A stretch of DNA of 64,000 nucleotides from Hymenobacter fodinae (GTDB taxonomy: Bacteria; Bacteroidota; Bacteroidia; Cytophagales; Hymenobacteraceae), in contig NZ_SRLA01000003.1 of the NCBI RefSeq assembly GCF_004745825.1, positions 868,001 to 932,000 on the forward strand, written 5' to 3'. Under the pieces are notes generated by a model. The model saw nothing but the letters and a program-made list of their open reading frames with translations. It had not been told where the DNA came from and searched no databases. Position 1 is the first letter of the stretch. Every line of letters starts with the position of its first letter. Of the stretch, positions 33,377-41,557 are shown piece by piece. Made by a program: the position numbers and the translations under genes.

Positions 33377-35215
33377 ATGCAAGTTCCGCTTTCCTCGCCC
33401 GAACCAATTGCCCCCGATGCCCTGCTCGTTGAAGTAGCCTGGGAAGTTTGCAATCAGGTAGGCGGCATCTACACCGTTATCCGCAGCAAAGTGCCAGCCA
33501 CCGTGCAGGTGTGGGATGAGCGCTACTGCTTGCTAGGCCCGTATTTCGCCCACCAGGCCCAGGGTGAGTTTGAGCCCTATGATGACTACCAGCTGGCCAC
33601 CCTCAGCGACCCATTTGCCGACGCCGTGCGGGAAATGCGCCGCCAGGGCTATGATGTGCAAATGGGCATCTGGCTCGTTACCGGCCGCCCCCGGGTGGTA
33701 CTCATCAATCCGTACCAAGTCTACGACCGGCTGGGCCAGATCAAATCTGACCTCTGGCACCACCATCACATCCCTACGCCCGATAACGACGACCTGCTGC
33801 ATCAGGTAGAGGCATTTGGCTATCTGGCCAAAATCTTTCTAAAGGTGCTCACCGACCAAGTAGTACCGCCCCAGCGCGTGCTAGCCCACTTCCACGAGTG
33901 GATGACGGGCGTGGCCATTCCTGATCTGCGCCGCGAGCAGGTGCCGCTGCACTTGGTGTTTACTACCCACGCCACCCTGCTAGGCCGCTACCTAGCCATG
34001 AACGACCCCAATTTCTATGACCACCTTATGCAGGTGGATTGGGCGGCTGAGGCGCGGCACTTCAACATTGAAACCGCCGTGACCATTGAGCGGGCCGCGG
34101 CGCATGGCTCGCACGTATTTACCACCGTGAGTGAGCTGACGGTGCGGGAGTGCATTTATCTGCTCGACCGGATACCTGATGCAGTGCTGCCCAACGGCCT
34201 GAACATTGAGCGGTTTGTGGCCCTGCACGAGTTTCAGAACCTGCACCAGCAGTACAAGTCGAAGATTCACGAGTTCGTGATGGCGCACTTCTTCCAGAGC
34301 TATTCCTTTGATCTGGACAAGACCCTGTACCTGTTCACGAGCGGCCGCTACGAGTACCATAACAAAGGCTTCGACCTGACGCTGGAAGCCTTGGCCCGCC
34401 TGAATTACCGTTTGCAGCAGAGTGGCCTAGAAGGGCAAGTGGTGATGTTCTTCATCACGAAGCGCCCCTTCCACAGCATCAACCCCCAGGTGTTGCAAAG
34501 CCGGGCCGTGCTCGATGAGGTGCACGCCACCGTAGAGGCCATTCAGCAGCAGGTGGGCGAGCGACTGTTCTATGCCGCCGCCGCCAGCACCGACCACCGC
34601 CTGCCCGACTTGAGCAGCATGGTGGACGACTACTGGAAACTACGCTACCGCCGCACCCTGCAGAGCTGGAAAACCACCAACCTGCCTCCGGTTATCACGC
34701 ACAACCTCGTAGACGACGCAAACGACGACATTCTGGGCTTTGTGCGCCGGGCCAACCTGGTCAACAACCAGCACGACCGGGTGAAAATCGTGTATCACCC
34801 CGATTTCGTGTCGCCGACTTCTCCGCTGTTTGGTATGGAGTACGGACAGTTTGTGCGCGGCTGCCACCTGGGCATTTTCCCGAGCTACTACGAGCCCTGG
34901 GGCTACACCCCCCTGGAGTGCGCTGCCCGCGGCGTGCCGGCCATCACCTCCGACCTATCCGGCTTCGGCGACTACGTGCTGCAGAACGTGGCCAGCCACG
35001 AAGACAAAGGCATTTTTGTGGTACACCGCCAAGAGAAAAGCTTTGAGGAGTCGGCGGAAGAGCTAACGGAAATGCTCTGGCAGTTTGTGCAGCTCAACCG
35101 CCGCGAGCGAATCATGCAGCGCAACAACGTGGAAAGCTCCTCGGAGCTCTTCGACTGGAAAAACCTGCGCGTGTATTACGACCGGGCTTATGCTCTGGCG
35201 CTGGAGCGCTATTAG
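33377..35215 (+). CDS. Glycogen synthase, GT3 (eukaryote-like) family
   Basis: A 612-residue glycosyltransferase that extends glycogen from a nucleotide sugar. The N-terminal VEVAWEVCNQVGGIYTVIRSK holds the Lys-less GGIYTVI glucosyl-donor loop of family GT3, the eukaryotic glycogen synthase family, which also occurs in Bacteroidota; the bacterial GlgA (GT5) signature KTGGLADV is absent. Other GT3 marks: HEWMTGVAIPDLR, FTTHATLLGRYL, FTSGRYEYHNKGFDLTLEAL and the catalytic FPSYYEPWGYTPLECAARGVPAITSDLSGFG with the conserved E-x7-E pair. The ATG at 33377 is chosen over a TTG ten codons upstream. It works with the GH13 enzyme upstream in making branched glycogen. Confidence 0.9.
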   Translation: MQVPLSSPEPIAPDALLVEVAWEVCNQVGGIYTVIRSKVPATVQVWDERYCLLGPYFAHQAQGEFEPYDDYQLATLSDPFADAVREMRRQGYDVQMGIWLVTGRPRVVLINPYQVYDRLGQIKSDLWHHHHIPTPDNDDLLHQVEAFGYLAKIFLKVLTDQVVPPQRVLAHFHEWMTGVAIPDLRREQVPLHLVFTTHATLLGRYLAMNDPNFYDHLMQVDWAAEARHFNIETAVTIERAAAHGSHVFTTVSELTVRECIYLLDRIPDAVLPNGLNIERFVALHEFQNLHQQYKSKIHEFVMAHFFQSYSFDLDKTLYLFTSGRYEYHNKGFDLTLEALARLNYRLQQSGLEGQVVMFFITKRPFHSINPQVLQSRAVLDEVHATVEAIQQQVGERLFYAAAASTDHRLPDLSSMVDDYWKLRYRRTLQSWKTTNLPPVITHNLVDDANDDILGFVRRANLVNNQHDRVKIVYHPDFVSPTSPLFGMEYGQFVRGCHLGIFPSYYEPWGYTPLECAARGVPAITSDLSGFGDYVLQNVASHEDKGIFVVHRQEKSFEESAEELTEMLWQFVQLNRRERIMQRNNVESSSELFDWKNLRVYYDRAYALALERY

Positions 35216-35225
35216 TCTAGTAACA

Positions 35226-35327
35226 GCACGTTGTCCTCAAGCAGAACGGATCTTCTCACACGGTACCGACTGGCCTAGCGCCTCGTGCTGGCGGGAGAAG
35301 ATTCTTCCTGCTTGAGGGCAGCGTGCA
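35226..35327. repeat. Intergenic hairpin repeat, copy 2
   Basis: Imperfect inverted repeat: CACGTTGTCCTCAAGCAG on the left with CTGCTTGAGGGCAGCGTG on the right, and inner GGATCTTCTC with GAGAAGATTC. The loop has GGCCTAG. It is a diverged copy of the element at 40394-40506. Confidence 0.65.
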
Positions 35328-35424
35328 GGCGGGTATACAACCAGTAGAAATCAGTTGCGCCAGATACAAGGTATCAGCAGCGCGTCTTCATCTATCCTTA
35401 ATCAAGATTCTGCTTTTTCGCTTT

Positions 35425-36258
35425 ATGCGTCAGACCTCCTACCTACTGTTTGTGCCTTTGCTCTTGCTCGCGGGGGCAGCCGTGGCGCAGGAGTTTTGGC
35501 TGGCGCCGGCTAGGTTTACTATTGCTCCTGGCACTGCGCTGCACATTGGGGTGTTTACGGGCGCAAACTTTCAGGGCAAGCCCTGGGCCGGTAAAGTGAA
35601 GCGGGTTACGCAGTTACTTCATCGTACCCCTACTGGCCTAGAAGACCACACCGCTGCCGCCACGGCCACCGACAGCTTGCGCACCACGCTACCCTTCACG
35701 CAGCCCGGCACCCACCTTGTAGCCCTCACTACCGACTATGCTTTTGCCGAGTTCGGTGCCGCTGATTTTACTACCTACCTGCAAGAAACTGGCCTAGGCC
35801 ACGTTATAGCTTTGCGTAAACAGCGCGGTGAGGCTGATAAGCCCGGACGGGAGATCTACCAACGCTGCGCCACTACCTTGGTGCAAGTGGGCGCGCCGCT
35901 GCCCCAAGACACGGCTCGGGCTTGGAGCCGCCCGCTTGGTTTGGCAGTAGAAATTGTTCCAGAACAGAATCCCGCACTTCTCAAATCGGGAATGTCTATT
36001 ACCTTGCGAGTCCTAGCTGCTGGCAAGCCACTTGCGGGCCAGTTAGTGCAAGTTTGGCAGCGCGGGGACTTCCCGAATCGCCCGCCGCTCAAACTTCGCA
36101 GCAACCAAAATGGGCGTGTACTGTTTCGACTACTAACGCCCGCAGCATATTTAGTAAGTACTGTTCAGATGAGGGAGGCTCCTGCTCATCAGCAGGCCGA
36201 CTGGCAGAGCACCTGGAGCACGTTTACTTTCGCCTTCCTTCCCAAAATTAGCCGCTAA
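35425..36258 (+). CDS. DUF4198-family exported protein
   Basis: A 277-residue periplasmic or outer-membrane-associated protein. Starting at the ATG at 35425 gives a signal peptide (MRQTSYLLFVPLLLLAGAAVAQ) followed at once by EFWLAPARFTIAPGT, the usual start of DUF4198 domains. The C-terminal Ig-like half (LVQVWQRGDFPNRPPLKLRSNQNGRVLFRLLTPAAYLVSTVQM) is also typical. In other bacteria such proteins sit beside metal or vitamin B12 uptake genes, but no such genes are near here. The preceding in-frame sequence from 35323 overlaps the hairpin repeat and is unlikely to be coding. Confidence 0.8.
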   Translation: MRQTSYLLFVPLLLLAGAAVAQEFWLAPARFTIAPGTALHIGVFTGANFQGKPWAGKVKRVTQLLHRTPTGLEDHTAAATATDSLRTTLPFTQPGTHLVALTTDYAFAEFGAADFTTYLQETGLGHVIALRKQRGEADKPGREIYQRCATTLVQVGAPLPQDTARAWSRPLGLAVEIVPEQNPALLKSGMSITLRVLAAGKPLAGQLVQVWQRGDFPNRPPLKLRSNQNGRVLFRLLTPAAYLVSTVQMREAPAHQQADWQSTWSTFTFAFLPKISR

Positions 36259-36320
36259 TGCAGCCTTTAGTTCTCATTTTTGTCCACTAACGACTCTGCA
36301 GCGCACAAAAGTTTTTTTGT

Positions 36321-36328
36321 TACCTTCG
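36321..36328 (+). promoter_or_regulatory. Putative -7 box (TACCTTCG)
   Basis: Near match to TAnnTTTG, 31 bases before the ATG of the STAS gene; preceded by a T-run. Confidence 0.45.
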
Positions 36329-36359
36329 CAACTCCCATAAACACCGAACGACCGCCGGT

Positions 36360-36734
36360 ATGAAGTACTCCATAGATAAAAAAGAAACCTACACGATTAT
36401 CACGATTGATGAGAAAAAGCTCGACACTACCGTCGCGCCCGATCTAAAATCGGAATTCGTGAAGCTGAATGCTGAGGGTATCAATAACCTGATCCTCGAC
36501 CTCAGCAACGTGAAGTACACGGATTCGTCGGGACTCAGCTCTATTCTGATTGCCAACCGTTTGTGCAACTCCACGGGTGGTCTGCTGGTGTTAACTGGCC
36601 TGCAAGACCACGTGATGAAGCTTATCACCATTTCCAAGCTGGAGTCGGTACTGCACATTCTGCCCACCGTAGAAGAAGGTATTGACCGCATTTTCCTGCA
36701 CGCCATTGAGCGCGACCTGACCAGCAAAGAATAG
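36360..36734 (+). CDS. STAS-domain protein (anti-sigma-factor-antagonist type)
   Basis: A 124-residue single-domain STAS protein. The fold pattern is MKYSIDKKETYTIITIDEKKLD, NLILDLSNVKYTDSSGLSSIL, GGLLVLTGLQDHVMKLI. The Ser of DSSGLSS matches the phosphorylated Ser of SpoIIAA/RsbV anti-anti-sigma factors. No anti-sigma kinase, phosphatase or sigma-factor gene is adjacent, so its partner is elsewhere. In many Bacteroidota the STAS gene lies directly upstream of the ribonuclease Z gene, as here. Confidence 0.88.
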   Translation: MKYSIDKKETYTIITIDEKKLDTTVAPDLKSEFVKLNAEGINNLILDLSNVKYTDSSGLSSILIANRLCNSTGGLLVLTGLQDHVMKLITISKLESVLHILPTVEEGIDRIFLHAIERDLTSKE

Positions 36735-36752
36735 CTGTTCAGAAAGCTGTAG

Positions 36753-36812
36753 AGCTGTTGGCTGTTAGCTGTTAGTCTTTTGCTGACGGCTACCGGCCAA
36801 CAGCTTTTTCTT
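36753..36812 (+). terminator. Probable terminator with long loop
   Basis: AGCTGTTGGC pairs with GGCCAACAGCT across a loop of about 35 bases, followed by TTTTCTTTG. It lies between the STAS and RNase Z genes. Confidence is limited by the loop length. Confidence 0.4.
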
Positions 36813-36867
36813 TGTAGGCCTAGGCTCGTACCATTGGCTAGCTGAAGCCTGATTTCTTTCATCCTTA

Positions 36868-37824
36868 ATGTACGTGGGTGGCCTAGGCCACTTGCGCCTT
36901 GCCACTTTGGATTTTGAGCTAAAAATTCTGGGTAGTGCTTCGGCCACCCCGTTTATGGACCGCCACCACACGGCCCAGGTCCTGACGGTAGGCAACACCC
37001 ACTACCTGATTGACTGCGGCGAGGACACCCAGCGCCGCCTGATGGAGCAGAAAATCCGGCATCAGCGCATCCACACCATCTTCATCAGCCACCTCCACGG
37101 CGACCATTTTTTCGGGTTGTTCGGGCTGTTGGGCACCATGCACCTGAACGGGCGCACCGAGCCGCTGCAACTGTTCGGCCCGGCCGGCCTCGATGAGGTG
37201 CTGACTACCCAGTTTCGCCATTCGGCCACTCACCTCAATTTCGAGCTGGAGTTTACCGCAGTGGACACCACCCAGCACGCGCTGGTGTATGAGGACAAGT
37301 ACCTGACCGTGCACAGCCTGCCCATGCGGCACCGCATTCCGTGCTGCGGCTACTTGTTCCGGGAGAAGCCTAAACGCCGCCGGCTGCTTCCTGAGTTGCT
37401 TCCGCCTGGCCTCAACCCGACTCAACTTCATGCTTTGACGTTGGGTGAAGATGTGCTGGCTGACAATGGCGAGCTACTGGTCAGCAATGCAGCCGTAACC
37501 ACTGAGCCCAAGCGTGCCCGCAGCTACGCCTACTGCTCCGATACGCTCTATACCGAAAGCCTGGCCGACTTGGTGCGCGGCGTGGATCTACTTTACCATG
37601 AGGCTACGTTCATGGACGATATGCGCGAGCGGGCGCACACCACGCACCACTCCACGGCGCGGCAGGCCGGTCTACTGGCGCGGCGCGCCGAAGTACACCG
37701 GCTGCTGATTGGGCACTTCTCCTCCCGCTACCGCGACCTACAGCCCTTGCTGGCCGAAGCCAAAACCATGTTTGAGTGGACAGAGCTGGCCATTGAGGGC
37801 CTTACCATTCACTTAGCGGAATAA
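36868..37824 (+). CDS. rnz: Ribonuclease Z
   Basis: A 318-residue tRNA 3'-processing endonuclease of the metallo-beta-lactamase fold. The family start LKILGSASATPFMDRHHTAQVL is clear. Zinc ligands: SHLHGDHFFG (HxHxDH) near residue 75, His in LPMRHRIPCCGY, Asp in YAYCSDTLY and the C-terminal HHSTARQAG and IGHFSSRY. About 13 residues precede the conserved part if the ATG at 36868 is used; they come from a GGTGGCCTAGGCCAC palindrome. The TTG at 36907 (giving LDFELKILGS) matches the usual length better and may be the real start. Confidence 0.92.
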   Translation: MYVGGLGHLRLATLDFELKILGSASATPFMDRHHTAQVLTVGNTHYLIDCGEDTQRRLMEQKIRHQRIHTIFISHLHGDHFFGLFGLLGTMHLNGRTEPLQLFGPAGLDEVLTTQFRHSATHLNFELEFTAVDTTQHALVYEDKYLTVHSLPMRHRIPCCGYLFREKPKRRRLLPELLPPGLNPTQLHALTLGEDVLADNGELLVSNAAVTTEPKRARSYAYCSDTLYTESLADLVRGVDLLYHEATFMDDMRERAHTTHHSTARQAGLLARRAEVHRLLIGHFSSRYRDLQPLLAEAKTMFEWTELAIEGLTIHLAE

Positions 37825-37951
37825 GAAGCCTTCAGGACTAAACGAACCGGCGCCTAAGCAGTTCTTAGCTGGCTCATTGCCGGGCACAGGCCTAGGCCAC
37901 CCAGTACCCTTTTTGCCGGCTCAGTTTTCTCCTCCTCTCTCTTTTGCGCGC

Positions 37952-38701
37952 ATGCCTACCCCCTTTACCCACAAAAAGCAGCAGCTTTACCTCGTGCTCA
38001 GCGGCATTTTCATTGTTAATGCGCTGCTAGCGGAAATTATTGGGGTGAAGATTTTCTCCCTGGAGCCCCTCATCGGCCGCCCCGATAACCTGACGGCGGG
38101 CGTACTCATCTGGCCGGTGGTGTTCGTGACCACCGACATCATCAATGAGTACTTCGGCAAGGAGGGTGTGCTGCGCGTGAGCTACCTCACAGTGGCGCTC
38201 ATCCTGTTCGCGTTTATCGTCATTTATGCCACTACCAAGCTGCCACCAGCCGCTTTCTGGCTCGACGTGAACAAGACCGATGATGCCGGCCGGCCCTTCA
38301 ACATCGACTACGCCTACCAGAGCATTTTTCGGCAGGGCCTAGGCATTATTGCGGGCTCCATCACGGCGTTTGGTATTGGGCAGCTGCTCGATGCCACGGT
38401 GTTCCAACTGCTACGCCGCGCCACTAAGGGACGCTTCGTGTGGCTGCGCGCCACTGGCTCCACGCTGGTTTCTCAGCTCGTTGATTCTTTCGTGGTGCTG
38501 TACGTGGCCTTCTACTTGTTCGGCAACTGGACGCTAGACCAAGTGCTGAGCGTGGCAAACACCAATTACTGGTATAAATTTGCGGCGGCTATCCTGCTCA
38601 CGCCGGTAATCTATCTGGCCCATTTCCTTATTGACCGCTACCTAGGCCAGGAGGAAACAGTAGAGCTGCAGCAAGAAGCTGCCGCCGACGTGAGTGTATA
38701 G
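37952..38701 (+). CDS. Queuosine precursor transporter (YhhQ/DUF165)
   Basis: A 249-residue membrane protein with about six helices. The YhhQ family marks are present: LTAGVLIWPVVFVTTDIINEYFGKEGVLRVSYL near residues 45-75, then GSITAFGIGQLLDATVFQLLRR and GSTLVSQLVDSFVVLYVAFYLFG. Family members import preQ0 or preQ1 for the modified tRNA base queuosine. The ATG at 37952 gives the normal length; in-frame sequence upstream is non-conserved. It lies downstream of RNase Z, a fitting tRNA-related neighbour. Confidence 0.9.
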   Translation: MPTPFTHKKQQLYLVLSGIFIVNALLAEIIGVKIFSLEPLIGRPDNLTAGVLIWPVVFVTTDIINEYFGKEGVLRVSYLTVALILFAFIVIYATTKLPPAAFWLDVNKTDDAGRPFNIDYAYQSIFRQGLGIIAGSITAFGIGQLLDATVFQLLRRATKGRFVWLRATGSTLVSQLVDSFVVLYVAFYLFGNWTLDQVLSVANTNYWYKFAAAILLTPVIYLAHFLIDRYLGQEETVELQQEAAADVSV

Positions 38702-38734
38702 CAAATAGCTGCTCTTAATAAATTTTAAATATTT

Positions 38735-39382
38735 ATGCCGCGCCTCATACTTATTACCATTTTCTTCCTGTTAGCTGCGCCTCGATTATTATTTTCCCAG
38801 TCATACACCTCAGATGGAAGACCTAGCAGAAACCTAAAATTCGCTCTGGGAACCTGCAAAATAGAATTCGAGGATGGAAGCATAGCTGAAGAGAATATCA
38901 CCTATTATGCTGGTATGCAGCCTTACTTAAGTAGCCAAAGTAATCAGGGCGAAGTGCGTTATTTCCCACATCAGGTTCGCTCTTTCAGTAATAAATATCG
39001 CAAGTATGTAACTGTAGGAAATTTCCCTGTTCACTTAAGCTACTCAACAAATATTAACAGAGACTTTGCAGAACTAATTGAATCAGGGCCATTGGAATTG
39101 TTAATCCATCAGAGCTACGACGTTTATACAATTCCTGGAGCCAATGGTGCGCAACAGTATGGAGGAATTGGAAGAAGTATTTATCTGCTTCGAAAAGCCG
39201 GTGAATTTGCTCCTTTCGCCGCCTATAGTATGACTGGTAAAAGCGATAAACAGTTGCGAGAATCTCTGTCACGTTACCTTTCTTCGCGTCCTGATCTGAT
39301 TGAGAAGCTGAAGAAAAAATCAATCAGCTACGAAGACATACCTGCTTGCATTCACGCCTATAATACTGGGCAACCGTTGTAG
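38735..39382 (+). CDS. Exported hypothetical protein with atypical base composition
   Basis: A 215-residue protein with a signal peptide (MPRLILITIFFLLAAPRLLFSQ). The mature part starts TSDGRPSRNLKFALGTCKIEFEDGSI and has no motif that I can assign. The DNA is visibly richer in A and T than its neighbours (codons such as AAT, TTA, ATA and AGA abound), and the iterated TAGGCC motif does not occur in it. It is inserted between the queuosine transporter and trpS with only 12 bases before trpS. This suggests recent gain. Its role is unknown. Confidence 0.7.
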   Translation: MPRLILITIFFLLAAPRLLFSQSYTSDGRPSRNLKFALGTCKIEFEDGSIAEENITYYAGMQPYLSSQSNQGEVRYFPHQVRSFSNKYRKYVTVGNFPVHLSYSTNINRDFAELIESGPLELLIHQSYDVYTIPGANGAQQYGGIGRSIYLLRKAGEFAPFAAYSMTGKSDKQLRESLSRYLSSRPDLIEKLKKKSISYEDIPACIHAYNTGQPL

Positions 39383-39394
39383 TTTACTTTCCCT

Positions 39395-40372
39395 ATGTCC
39401 CGCATTCTTACCGGCATTCAGAGCACTGGCCGCCCCCACCTGGGCAACCTGCTCGGCGCCATCCTTCCGGCCATTGAGCTGTCGAAAAGCACCGCCAACG
39501 AGTCGTTGCTGTTCATTGCTGACTTGCACTCGCTGACTACGGTGCGCGATGCCGAGCTACTGCGGCAGAATACGTACGCGGTAGCGGCCTCTTGGCTGGC
39601 CTGCGGTTTCGATACCGAGAAGAACATGTTCTACCGCCAGTCGGATGTGCCGCAGGTGACGGAGCTGGCCTGGTACCTCTCCTGCTTCACGCCCTACCCA
39701 ATGCTGGCCAATGCCCACTCGTTCAAGGACAAGTCGGACCGGCTTTCGGACGTGAATGCGGGCTTGTTCACGTACCCCGTGCTCATGGCGGCGGATATTC
39801 TGCTGTATGATGCTGATGTGGTACCCGTGGGCAAAGACCAGATTCAGCACCTGGAAATCACCCGCGACATTGCCTCGGCGTTCAACAACCGCTACGGCGA
39901 AACCTTCGTGCTGCCCAAGGCCCGCGCCGACGAGCAGCTGATGACCATCCCTGGCCTAGACGGGCAGAAGATGAGCAAGAGCTACGGCAACATCATCGAC
40001 ATCTTCGTGGATGACAAAGCCCTGCTCAAGACCATCAAGGGTATCGTTTCCGACAGCACTCCGCTGGAGGCCCCTAAAAACCCCGATACCGACACCACCT
40101 TCAAGCTGTTCTCCCTGCTGGCGTCACCTACTGATGTAGAAACCATGCGTCAGAACTACCTCAACGGTGGTTATGGCTACGGCCACGCCAAGCAGGCCTT
40201 GTTCGAGGTAATCAAGCAGCGCTTTGCCGCCGAGCGCGAGCAATTCAACTTCTACATGAACAACCTTCCCGAGGTAGACCGCAAGCTGGCCGAAGGTGCC
40301 CGCAAAGCCCAGGCCTACGGCTCCGAAGTTCTGAACAAAGTCCGGGAGAAAGTAGGTTACTCGCGGCGGTAA
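39395..40372 (+). CDS. trpS: Tryptophanyl-tRNA synthetase
   Basis: A 325-residue class I aminoacyl-tRNA synthetase that charges tRNA-Trp. The HIGH-type motif is TGRPHLGNLLGA near residue 10, and the KMSKS loop is GQKMSKSYGN near residue 192. Other TrpRS marks are FIADLHSLTTVRD, FTPYPMLANAHSFKDK and VGKDQIQHLEITRDIA. Length and order are normal. It starts 12 bases after the preceding stop. Confidence 0.97.
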   Translation: MSRILTGIQSTGRPHLGNLLGAILPAIELSKSTANESLLFIADLHSLTTVRDAELLRQNTYAVAASWLACGFDTEKNMFYRQSDVPQVTELAWYLSCFTPYPMLANAHSFKDKSDRLSDVNAGLFTYPVLMAADILLYDADVVPVGKDQIQHLEITRDIASAFNNRYGETFVLPKARADEQLMTIPGLDGQKMSKSYGNIIDIFVDDKALLKTIKGIVSDSTPLEAPKNPDTDTTFKLFSLLASPTDVETMRQNYLNGGYGYGHAKQALFEVIKQRFAAEREQFNFYMNNLPEVDRKLAEGARKAQAYGSEVLNKVREKVGYSRR

Positions 40373-40393
40373 GCAATACGTTTACAGGTCACT

Positions 40394-40506
40394 AAAAGCA
40401 CGTCATCCTGAGCAGGGCGAAGGATCTTCTCACGTGAGCACTAGCCAATAGGCCAGTTGTTCAAACGTAACAAGATCCTTCGCCCTGCTCAGGATGACGT
40501 GCTTTT
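40394..40506. repeat. Intergenic hairpin repeat, perfect 35-bp arms (copy 3)
   Basis: Perfect inverted repeat: arm 40394-40428 (AAAAGCACGTCATCCTGAGC and on to GGATCTT) is the exact reverse complement of arm 40472-40506, with a 43-base loop that includes ATAGGCCAG. It lies between the convergent trpS gene and the gene ending at 40516. The same outer sequence recurs in diverged form at four other places in the window. It may also act as a terminator. Confidence 0.85.
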
Positions 40507-40515
40507 GGTGCTTAT

Positions 40516-41364
40516 CTAATACGCTAGGCCATCAATGCTTTGGTGGCGCTGCTCGTTGGAGAAGCTGAAGCCTACCTTGCTCGCGCGGCTTACCTGCTGG
40601 TTTTCCAGCTTCTGCTTTACGCTGATTTTCTGAATATCGTCGAGCGGGGGCGCGATGAGGTCGTTGTTGACGGCGGCAATCATGGCGCTTTCCACGAAAA
40701 GCTTGAGGCCATCGGGCGTCACGGGGTTATCCGACATATCGTTGTCGGGCAGCTCCAACTGCTGCACGCCTTCCAGGAAGTAGTGGTTGTCGATATTGAT
40801 GAGCAAGCGGCCCACGAGGTAGCCGGGGTCGTTCATGCGCTGGTACTTGATACTGTCGGCGGTGAAGTTGTAGGCCATGATGTGCCCGAAGAACCGCCGG
40901 CGGAAATCCTCCTCCACATACTTGGTGGGCATGGGCCCGTAGTCGTCGGGGAAGGTGACGATGTTGGAGTGCAGCACAAACACGAGCAGGTCGCCGGAGA
41001 ACCGGATGTGGAACTCCATATCGTTAATCGGCCGGTACTCAATCACCACCGTCGAGTCGACGGGCGTAATGCGGCGGCTCAACTCCACCACCAGCTCCTG
41101 CGACACTTTTCGCAGCATATCGAAGGTGTTGAGCGTGTTACGGTAGATGGCCTGCTTGGCGGTGGACTTTTGTTTGAGGCCTTCAAAAATCAGGTCGAGG
41201 CGGTCAGCGGGCACTTCGCCGGGCGAGCCGGGCTCGTTGGGTGCGGTATTGTCGGTATTGGGAGCCGCCGCGCCGCTGTTTATGGCTGGCGCACCGGGCG
41301 TGCCATCATCTAGTTGAGAAGCAGAAACGGCGTTGGAGACGGAATTTTGGGGCGTTTCGTCCAT
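40516..41364 (-). CDS. Conserved-looking cytosolic protein of unknown function
   Basis: A 282-residue soluble protein starting MDETPQNSVSN. The first 55 residues are a low-complexity Ser/Pro/Asn/Gly tail; the rest is a folded domain (TAKQAIYRNTLNTFDMLRKVSQELVVELSRRI, MEFHIRFSGDLLVFVLHSNIVTF, YVEEDFRRRFFGHIMAYNFTADSIKYQRMNDPGYLVGRLLINIDNHYFLEG). No catalytic motif or membrane helix is evident. I do not recognise the family. Confidence 0.75.
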   Translation of the reverse strand: MDETPQNSVSNAVSASQLDDGTPGAPAINSGAAAPNTDNTAPNEPGSPGEVPADRLDLIFEGLKQKSTAKQAIYRNTLNTFDMLRKVSQELVVELSRRITPVDSTVVIEYRPINDMEFHIRFSGDLLVFVLHSNIVTFPDDYGPMPTKYVEEDFRRRFFGHIMAYNFTADSIKYQRMNDPGYLVGRLLINIDNHYFLEGVQQLELPDNDMSDNPVTPDGLKLFVESAMIAAVNNDLIAPPLDDIQKISVKQKLENQQVSRASKVGFSFSNEQRHQSIDGLAY

Positions 41365-41557
41365 GCAGAAAAGAACAAGGGAACACCTCACTTGAGGCGC
41401 GCCGGGTTGGAATAAAATCTGACTATAGGACCTTTCAAGGCCACTTTACGGTACTGGTAGGCAGTAGTACCTACGCAAAGAAGCAGTTTGGGAGTTTCGG
41501 TTGCCATTCTGAATGTCACAATTTCAGCGGAGCCGTACGACACACGTCTAGTTCTGC

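Noticed and set aside
40540..41313. 257-codon open frame opposite the unknown gene at 40516-41364
   Set aside because: The reverse-strand product has a sensible amino-acid mix with a disordered N-terminus and a folded body; the forward product is Val/His/Gly-rich, as shadows are in such DNA.
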